Shown here one piece after another: positions 43,052 to 48,547 of a DNA stretch of 48,547 nt (within the stretch, counting starts at the first letter, position 1; each line of letters opens with the position of its first letter). The stretch is from the NCBI GenBank assembly GCA_016930015.1, contig JAFGHR010000074.1, positions 1 to 48,547 on the forward strand, given 5' to 3'. The position numbers were made by a program, and so were the translations under genes. The notes under the pieces are model-generated. The model had not been told where the DNA came from. It made no database searches and saw only the letters and a program-made list of their open reading frames with translations. This DNA is from Anaerolineae bacterium. GTDB lineage: Bacteria > Chloroflexota > Anaerolineae > Aggregatilineales > Aggregatilineaceae.

Positions 43052-43900
43052 CTAACGCAGGCTCTGTTTGATCAGCATCGCCGCGCGCGTGGGCAGCACC
43101 AGCACGGCCATCACGACCGCCGCCGCGACGCCCGAATATTTGCGTGTGTACCGGATCAGGTCCCGAAAATACACGTGTGTGGTCAGGCGCGGGACTTTGT
43201 CCAGGCTGGCGTGTTCATCGTGAATGATGGTCGCGTCCGCCACAAAATGGATCGCCGCGCCGGTATTACGAATCTGGCGGCACAGGTCGTCATCCGTAAA
43301 AAACAGCTTGAGCCGCTCGTCAAAATAATCGATCTGTTGCAGCAGCGCCCGCCGTACCATCAGGCACGATCCCGGCGCGACCTCAACCGGGCGAGTCGTG
43401 TCACGGTGCCAGCCATCATACCACATCACGCGCCGCCGCCGTTCGCGCCAGCCGGAAAAAAGCACGCCCAACACGGTATAACCGAGCAGGTTATCGACGA
43501 ACCCGGCAGAACGCGAACAAATCGACTGCACCGTACCATCGGCGAACGTCATGCGCGACGTTACCGCGCCCACGTCCGGATGCTGATCCAGGTATTCAAC
43601 CAGCGTGTGCAGCACGCCCGGCTGCATGATCGTGTCCGGATTCAGGATCAGCACGTAATCACCCTGCGCGGCCCGCATGCCCAGGTTATTGCCGCCCGTG
43701 TACCACCGGTTCGCGCCGGATTCGATCAGGCGCACCGCCGGGAACCGCTCGCACACCAGCGCGGCGCTGCCGTCCTTCGACGCGTTGTCCACGACGATGA
43801 TCGCGTGCGTCACATCCCCGCCCGTGTCTTGCAGGGATTCAAGGCAGCGGGCGAGTTCGTCACGCGTATTGTAATTACAGATCACGGTTGTTAACTGCAC
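43052..43900 (-). CDS. GT2-family glycosyltransferase (rhamnosyltransferase-like)
   Basis: 282 residues with a GT-A fold of the GT2 family. It opens with LTTVICNYNTRDELARCLES, then VVDNASKDGSA (donor-binding DNAS). NRWYTGGNNLGMRAAQGDY and LNPDTIM follow, the latter with the metal-binding Asp near 93. LFFTDDDLCRQIR supplies the catalytic base near 215-220. A C-terminal hydrophobic stretch (about 258-277) may attach it to the membrane. This is the common dTDP-rhamnose-type subgroup, but the donor cannot be told. It begins the operon that continues with the LegB-like and GT4 genes. Confidence 0.9.
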   Translation of the reverse strand: MQLTTVICNYNTRDELARCLESLQDTGGDVTHAIIVVDNASKDGSAALVCERFPAVRLIESGANRWYTGGNNLGMRAAQGDYVLILNPDTIMQPGVLHTLVEYLDQHPDVGAVTSRMTFADGTVQSICSRSAGFVDNLLGYTVLGVLFSGWRERRRRVMWYDGWHRDTTRPVEVAPGSCLMVRRALLQQIDYFDERLKLFFTDDDLCRQIRNTGAAIHFVADATIIHDEHASLDKVPRLTTHVYFRDLIRYTRKYSGVAAAVVMAVLVLPTRAAMLIKQSLR

Positions 43901-44015
43901 GGCACAAACCGTTCCGGTTTACAGGCTGCTCAGGCGGGCGCGAGTATAACGCAAAACACCCACGCTCGTAAATGGCGGGTGCCAGCCGGGGTCCACGAAC
44001 GAGTTGTCAGCAAAA

Positions 44016-44065
44016 ACGCCTTCCCCCTAAATCCCCCTTCCAGCCAAGCTAGACGGGGGACTTAA
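44016..44065. repeat. dispersed hairpin repeat, copy 2
   Basis: CCTTCCCCCTAAATCCCCC followed by a spacer and GACGGGGGACTT. It matches the reverse complement of 17731-17780 at roughly four of five positions, including the CCTTCCCCCTAAATCCCCC part exactly. It lies between divergent glycan genes. Confidence 0.7.
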
Positions 44066-44087
44066 ACACGCGCCACCGGCTGTTTTT

Positions 44088-44147
44088 TCCCCTCCATCGC
44101 TCGGCGGGGGAGGGGATACCGGGCACAGCCTGTGGGCTAAAGCCCGG
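44088..44147. repeat. two further intergenic hairpins
   Basis: TCCCCTCC (44088-44095) pairs with GGAGGGGA (44109-44116). CCGGGC (44119-44124) pairs with GCCCGG (44142-44147) around AGCC/GGCT. Together with the repeat at 44016 they fill most of the 383-base gap 43901-44283, which otherwise holds only the promoter of the next gene. The trailing CCGGAGGGGAGG recurs in the sdh terminator at 7831-7842. Confidence 0.55.
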
Positions 44148-44238
44148 AGGGGAGGGGCATTTGTTAAGATTTAATCACCCTAGGACACCTGACAATCGCG
44201 CGGCTAACAGCCGCCATTTACCGCCCGGCACAATACGC

Positions 44239-44244
44239 TATAAT
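44239..44244 (+). promoter_or_regulatory. -10 element of the GT-C gene
   Basis: A perfect TATAAT 39 bases before the start codon. TTTACC at 44217-44222, 16 bases upstream, is a moderate -35 element. Confidence 0.6.
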
Positions 44245-44283
44245 GGGCGGCTGTTCGATTGGACGTGTATACAAGGACCGAGC

Positions 44284-45951
44284 ATGAAACGCTGGCTTTT
44301 GGTGACGCTGGCCCTGTTGATCCCGATGATGCTCTTTACGGCAGGGCTGACGCATGGCCGCCCGCGCGATGAATATTCACCCTCCACCGTAAAAAACGCG
44401 TGGCTCAACAGCCAGACCGTGTATCACCCGGACGCCTTCGCCTACGTGGGCAAACCATACCGGATGCTGCTTACGCGGGAATGGAATCCGCATTATTACC
44501 ACAACCCGCCGCTGAACATCTACACCAACCTGGCGTTGTTCTGGGCGTCCGGGGCCGAAAATATGCCGCATAATGTGCAGTACGGCGAGCGCGAGATCGC
44601 CCCGTTCCAGCTTTATATCATGGCGCGGTATATGTCGGCGCTGTATATGCTGCTGACGGTGGTATTTACGTATGCGGCGGGCCGGATCGTGTTCGACCGG
44701 CGGGCGGGACTGCTGGCTGCCGCCCTGACCGGGCTATCGCCGCTGGTGGTGCAGCACGCCCACTATGCCACGCCCAACGCCGAAACAACGATGCTGGCGA
44801 CGGCGGCGCTGCTGCTGGCGTTTATCATCCTCAAACAGCGGGTTTCGCCCCGGCTGCCGCTGTGGTCGGTCTATCTGATCGCCGGGCTGCTGGTCGGGCT
44901 GACGATGGCCACCCGTTACAACGCGGTCGTGGTCGGGATGGTGACCGGTCTCGCCATGCTGACCGACTGGTGGCGTCACCGGCAGTGGGCGCCGCTGGTT
45001 GTGGGTCTGCTGGTGATGCCGGTCGGATTCGCCATCGGCACGCCGGGCATTATCCTGGCCACGCAAGAAGTGATCGACTGGATCACCGATATCGTGCAAA
45101 AATACGCCGAGGTCGGCGGCGGGGACGGCTTCACGACTGCCAGCCAGGGCTTGAGCGGATTCTATTATCACTGGCGTTACGCCGCGCTGGTAGCCGTCGG
45201 GCCGGGCGCGGTAGTCGCTGCCCTGGTGGGCCTGGGAATCACGTTCCAGCGGCAAACGCGCCGCATCGATTGGCGGACTACCTGGGCCGGGGTGGTGCTG
45301 GTGCTGTATATGCTGGTGTATACCGGGTTAGCTTTACGCGGCAAACGGATTCAGGCCAATTTGCTGTTTCCGCTGATCGCGCCGCTGGCGCTGCTGGCCG
45401 GGTACGGTATCACGCGGCTGTGGCAGCAGACCGGGCTGGCGCGCCGCCTGGCGGTCGGATTAGCTGTGCTGGCGCTGGCCTGGCCGGGGGCACTGTCGGC
45501 GCGGCTGGCCGTGCTTCTCGCCACGCCCGACAACCGCATCGACGCCCAGGAATGGATTTATGAGCACGTGCCGCGCGGCGCCAGCGTGTACCTGCTGGGG
45601 GCGTATAACGTGCCGGTCGATCCGCTCGATTACCGGATATCACAAACGTACAAAGGGGGAGCCGGGCCGGGAAATGTGCGCCAGTCCGATGTCCAGATCA
45701 TCGTGTATTCGGACGCGGCGCCGTTTTTGATCCTGCGCGATCGCACCCTGTCCAGCGACGCGGCGATCACCAGGGAAGAACAGATTCAGCGCGTGCTCGC
45801 CAACAACTGGATCGAACTGGCCCACTTTGAGCGGAAATACTGGCCGGGCCAAAACCTGCCGCCGGACGACGTGAGCTACTGGCACCAGTTCGCGATCACA
45901 ATCTACTGTAATCCGGCAGACTGCCCGGTCGCGCTGCCCGGTGATGACTAA
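44284..45951 (+). CDS. GT-C membrane glycosyltransferase (GT39/PMT_2-like)
   Basis: 555 residues from the ATG at 44284, chosen because the TATAAT promoter and an AAGGA ribosome-binding site lie just upstream; a longer frame would begin before the promoter. About ten to eleven transmembrane helices are followed by a soluble C-terminal domain (about 415-550). The first external loop carries RPRDEYSP with Asp29 and Glu30, the acidic pair of GT-C enzymes that use polyprenyl-phosphate sugars. It is the only plus-strand gene in the right-hand glycan cluster and its end overlaps the converging methyltransferase gene by four bases. Donor and acceptor are unknown. Confidence 0.82.
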   Translation: MKRWLLVTLALLIPMMLFTAGLTHGRPRDEYSPSTVKNAWLNSQTVYHPDAFAYVGKPYRMLLTREWNPHYYHNPPLNIYTNLALFWASGAENMPHNVQYGEREIAPFQLYIMARYMSALYMLLTVVFTYAAGRIVFDRRAGLLAAALTGLSPLVVQHAHYATPNAETTMLATAALLLAFIILKQRVSPRLPLWSVYLIAGLLVGLTMATRYNAVVVGMVTGLAMLTDWWRHRQWAPLVVGLLVMPVGFAIGTPGIILATQEVIDWITDIVQKYAEVGGGDGFTTASQGLSGFYYHWRYAALVAVGPGAVVAALVGLGITFQRQTRRIDWRTTWAGVVLVLYMLVYTGLALRGKRIQANLLFPLIAPLALLAGYGITRLWQQTGLARRLAVGLAVLALAWPGALSARLAVLLATPDNRIDAQEWIYEHVPRGASVYLLGAYNVPVDPLDYRISQTYKGGAGPGNVRQSDVQIIVYSDAAPFLILRDRTLSSDAAITREEQIQRVLANNWIELAHFERKYWPGQNLPPDDVSYWHQFAITIYCNPADCPVALPGDD

Positions 45952-46721
45952 CCTACTTTACGCGCAATGAGCATCGTCGTGAAATTGAACGTCCACGGCA
46001 GAACCCGGCGCAGCACCGCGCCCAGCCGGTCAGCTAACCGTGACGTGCGGTAATATCCTTTTCCCTGGAACGGACCGCCCAGCCCCCACAGCGTAAAACT
46101 ATGGCTGGTGGGGCGCACCAGCACCGCTTCGAACCCGGCTTTTTCGAGTTCGGCCTTAAGCTGGTGGTGGGTATACGTGCTCTCGTAAAAATCATCGTCG
46201 GTGAGGCGGCTTTGACCGCTCAGGCGGCGCTTGAACTGCACCAGCCGCCACACGATGTTCGGGTAGGGGATCGTGAGCACCAGCGTCCCGCCGGGCACCA
46301 GCACCCGGTTCGCCTCGATCAGCGCCGGGCCGACGCCGCGTTCGAAATGCTCCAGCACGCCAAACGACAGGTAGCCGTGCAGCGAATTATCGGCATAGGG
46401 CAGCGCGTGTACGTCACCCACCTGCAAACTGAGCGCCGGATCGTAGTTACGCGCCACGCGCAGCGCTTGCGCGGCGTAGTCCATGCCGATCACGTTAAAG
46501 CCCATGTCGCGCAGTTTCATGATCACGGTTGCCAGCCCGCACCCTGCTTCAAGAATAATACCGTCTTTGGACAGGTAATCCGGGTAGACGCCGAGCGTTT
46601 CATAGGTCCGCGCCTGTTCCATGACTTCGAGTTCCAGCGGGATACTGGCATCTTCCCAGATATCTTCCCAGGATTGGCGTGTGCGGTCGTAGAGATCGTG
46701 GCTCATCAGGTTTTCACTCAC
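45948..46721 (-). CDS. class I SAM-dependent methyltransferase
   Basis: 257 residues from GTG at 46721 (an ATG five codons later is an alternative). The SAM-binding fold is clear: ILEAGCGLATVIMKL (motif I), VIGMDYAAQAL (acidic loop), VGDVHALPYADNSLHGYLSFGVLEH (motifs II and III) and VPGGTLVLTIPYP. This is the Methyltransf_11 type often found among glycan and lipid pathways. The GTG overlaps the upstream glycosyltransferase stop by eight bases, so translation is coupled. It may methylate a sugar or polyprenyl-linked glycan; the substrate is unknown. Confidence 0.88.
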   Translation of the reverse strand: MSENLMSHDLYDRTRQSWEDIWEDASIPLELEVMEQARTYETLGVYPDYLSKDGIILEAGCGLATVIMKLRDMGFNVIGMDYAAQALRVARNYDPALSLQVGDVHALPYADNSLHGYLSFGVLEHFERGVGPALIEANRVLVPGGTLVLTIPYPNIVWRLVQFKRRLSGQSRLTDDDFYESTYTHHQLKAELEKAGFEAVLVRPTSHSFTLWGLGGPFQGKGYYRTSRLADRLGAVLRRVLPWTFNFTTMLIARKVG

Positions 46722-47847
46722 AGTGTCGTATCGTGTCTACGAGCGCCATCAGGCGCGCCATGCGCTGCTCGTAGGTGTGATTGGCGTGGACGTGTGCCTG
46801 TCCGGCAGCGGCGATCCGGCGGCGTTCATCTTCATGCGCCAGGTAATAGGTCACCAGTTCGCGCAGGTGATCGGGATCGCGGTACGTGACGAGGTGCTCG
46901 CCGACCGTGAACCAGTCGGTTATGCCGGGGCGGTCGTCGGCGATCTGGAATGCACCCACGCCGCACGCTTCGAACAGCCGCATATTGCCGCCGTAGCGCA
47001 TAAAGTCGCCGTGCGGATTGACCACGATCCGCGCGCCGCACGTCAGGCGTAACATACGCTCGCCCAGGGCCGGGCCGCGATAAAAACGGCGCAGCGTGGC
47101 CGGGACTTCGTGCACACTCCAGATGCCCAGGTCAAAATCGGCCAGCGCTTCCAGGGCCGCGATCCGTTCGCCGTACAGGTTATCGGGCACCAGCGTCCCG
47201 ATGAATCCCACGTCACACGCCGCTTCAGCCTGTTCGTCCGCGTCCAGGTCGTAAGGGTGGTGTACGTCCGGATCAATGGCCGACATGGGCAGGACTTCGG
47301 CGCGGCGTGCGCCCAACTCGCGCCACTGGATCGCGTGGTACAGGTCGTTGGCGATCACGAGATCGATCAATGGGGCGGCGGCGCGTTCGACCGGGCGCGA
47401 AAACACAATCGGCGAGGTGCCGCAGCCGTAAACGAGTGTAGCGTTATGGGCCTGCTTGATCGCGGCCAGCGTCTCCGGCAGGATCACAGTGTTATCGCCC
47501 ACCAGTATGATCACGTCCGGTCGAAAATCAGCGGCAGCGCGGATCAGGCGGCGGTTGCGCAGCCGGAAATCCGGATTCATGGCGGGAGCACGCGTCAGCA
47601 GCGCGTTGATCGCGCGGCCCGGCGTCAGGCGTTGGGTCATACGCAGTTGGCCGGATGTGGCCCAGGGCCACGCGCTTTCCGAGCGCCAGAACACGGCGCA
47701 CGTATGCCCCAGCTTGCGCAGCGCCTTCACCCAGAAATACTGTCCCTGCGACGGCGGAAACAGCGGATCGTGGCCGGGCGGCGCGGCGCGGCGTGCGGCG
47801 TCGAATTGGGCCGGGTGGTGCAGCGATGCGATAAACAGAACGCGCAT
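46714..47847 (-). CDS. CgeB-like glycosyltransferase (GT1/GT4 type)
   Basis: 377 residues from the ATG at 47847, chosen because GGAG lies eight bases upstream; a frame from 47868 would overlap the flippase gene. It resembles the CgeB/DUF3880 group of GT-B enzymes. An N-terminal Rossmann-like domain (FIASLHHPAQF; PDVIILVGDNTV) leads to a C-terminal half with CDVGFIGTLVPDN, then GARIVVNPHGDF and RYGGNMRLFEACGVGAFQIAD, where N-x-R-x-FE-x-x-x-C-G is the family signature. It probably transfers a sugar in the surface-glycan pathway. It lies between a flippase and a methyltransferase gene in one operon. Confidence 0.85.
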   Translation of the reverse strand: MRVLFIASLHHPAQFDAARRAAPPGHDPLFPPSQGQYFWVKALRKLGHTCAVFWRSESAWPWATSGQLRMTQRLTPGRAINALLTRAPAMNPDFRLRNRRLIRAAADFRPDVIILVGDNTVILPETLAAIKQAHNATLVYGCGTSPIVFSRPVERAAAPLIDLVIANDLYHAIQWRELGARRAEVLPMSAIDPDVHHPYDLDADEQAEAACDVGFIGTLVPDNLYGERIAALEALADFDLGIWSVHEVPATLRRFYRGPALGERMLRLTCGARIVVNPHGDFMRYGGNMRLFEACGVGAFQIADDRPGITDWFTVGEHLVTYRDPDHLRELVTYYLAHEDERRRIAAAGQAHVHANHTYEQRMARLMALVDTIRHCE

Positions 47848-47860
47848 GTCGGTATCTCCA

Positions 47861-48547
47861 TCACGCAAGCTGACGTTTCCAATAACGCCCGAAAACCGTC
47901 CCGCCGGGCATGGCGATCACCAGCCGGTAGAGCAGGTCCCAATCGTCTTTGGTTATCGCCCCGCTGACCAGCACCAGCACCGCGTATACCGGCAGTCCGA
48001 TCACCCCTGCCAGCAGCGGGTGTACCTCGCGCAGCAGGAACACTAACCCGGCCAGGGCTAACGCGGCCAGCCCCAGCCGCCAGACGTGATTCAGCATACG
48101 CTGCCACCAGTCGGCGGGCAGGTCAAACGAGCGCAGGACCGCCAGCAGGATCACCGATTCCGCGATCAGGGTCGCAACCGCCGCGCCGGGCACGCCCAGC
48201 GACGGCAGCAGCAGCAGGTTCAGCAGGATATTGAGCACCAGCCCGCCGGTCCGGATCATGAGCAGGCGCACCTGCCGGTTTTGCACCAGCAGCGCCTTGG
48301 CAAACACGTTAAAAACCATCGTCACCACGGTATACCAGATCAGGGCCTGTAATACGTCGGCGGTCTGCGTGTAACCCACTCCGAATATCCATGACGACAG
48401 CGGCACGGCCAGCAGTGACGTAAAAATAGCCAGCGGTAAGCTCAACGTCAGGTTAAAAAACGCCAGTTTTTCGAGCATAAAATCAAACATTTCACGCTGC
48501 CCGCTGGCAAACGTGCGTGACATCAGCGGGAACACGGCGACCAGCAC
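47861..48547 (-). CDS. polysaccharide flippase, C-terminal part (Wzx/MurJ-like)
   Basis: The last 228 codons of a MATE/MOP-fold flippase that continues beyond the right edge. About six to seven hydrophobic helices are visible. Typical elements are SWIFGVGYTQTADVLQ (loop between helices), VLNILLNLLLLPSLGVPGAAVATLIAE (the conserved N-L-x-L-x-P-x-x-G-x-x-G-A-A-x-A motif) and a final basic tail. Such proteins flip polyprenyl-pyrophosphate glycan units to the outer face. With the downstream glycosyltransferases this marks the region as a Wzx-type surface polysaccharide locus. No polymerase gene is in view; it may lie outside the window. Confidence 0.85.
   Translation of the reverse strand: MLVAVFPLMSRTFASGQREMFDFMLEKLAFFNLTLSLPLAIFTSLLAVPLSSWIFGVGYTQTADVLQALIWYTVVTMVFNVFAKALLVQNRQVRLLMIRTGGLVLNILLNLLLLPSLGVPGAAVATLIAESVILLAVLRSFDLPADWWQRMLNHVWRLGLAALALAGLVFLLREVHPLLAGVIGLPVYAVLVLVSGAITKDDWDLLYRLVIAMPGGTVFGRYWKRQLA

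Noticed and set aside
44161..44283. Longer N-terminus of the right-hand GT-C protein
   Set aside because: The extension would begin upstream of a perfect TATAAT and lacks a ribosome-binding site; the ATG at 44284 begins directly with a signal-type helix.

Overview
The window reads as one continuous piece of a bacterial chromosome. It is moderately GC-rich and carries housekeeping genes, two tRNA genes, two probable stable RNAs and a long surface-glycan region. The best taxonomic guess is Chloroflexota (Anaerolineae-like). The reasons are a fused SdhC/SdhD-type anchor, several SH3-domain exported proteins, exported DUF3887-alpha/beta hydrolases, DXP-independent PLP synthesis (PdxS/PdxT), no outer-membrane genes, and tRNA genes without an encoded CCA. 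This placement is an inference from gene style; there is no marker gene in the window.

Layout. 1-8000: central metabolism. A minus-strand S41 protease, an orphan CoA-transferase alpha subunit and citrate synthase face a plus-strand succinate dehydrogenase operon (fused anchor, SdhA, SdhB). 8100-10660: a deoxynucleoside kinase translationally coupled to a response regulator-adenylate cyclase, then a membrane-anchored SH3-like protein. 10740-14160: an RNA-rich stretch with initiator tRNA-Met, a rod-shaped minus-strand RNA with its own promoter and terminator that I read as 6S RNA, a low-GC insert (small HTH protein and Mrr-like nuclease), an unidentified GC-rich structured RNA with terminator, and tRNA-Gly. 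14290-21150: two export systems, a MacB/FtsX-type ABC transporter and a TetR-MMPL pair, each with candidate operators. 21348-23941: an SDR protein, an aldo/keto reductase and PdxT.

24346-30616 is the most unusual unit. A three-gene operon encodes an exported triple-SH3 domain fused to a membrane GT2 polysaccharide synthase, a GT-C glycosyltransferase, and a secreted GH18-fold protein whose catalytic residues are replaced. It has a structured 5' leader and a strong 3' terminator. I propose a wall-anchored polysaccharide synthesis module. 30617-33240 is a graveyard: a broken serine recombinase, an intact gene of unknown function, and scraps of DUF4062-like and RHS-like genes.

33241-39560 holds PdxS, two paralogous exported hydrolases (one with its nucleophile serine replaced by glycine) and a MocR-type regulator. 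39582 to the right edge is a surface-glycan cluster: two GT4 enzymes, a LegB-like sugar-nucleotide dehydratase, a GT2, a GT-C enzyme, a methyltransferase, a CgeB-like glycosyltransferase and the C-terminal part of a Wzx/MurJ-type flippase. Two copies of a roughly 50-bp hairpin repeat lie in intergenic DNA at 17731 and 44016.
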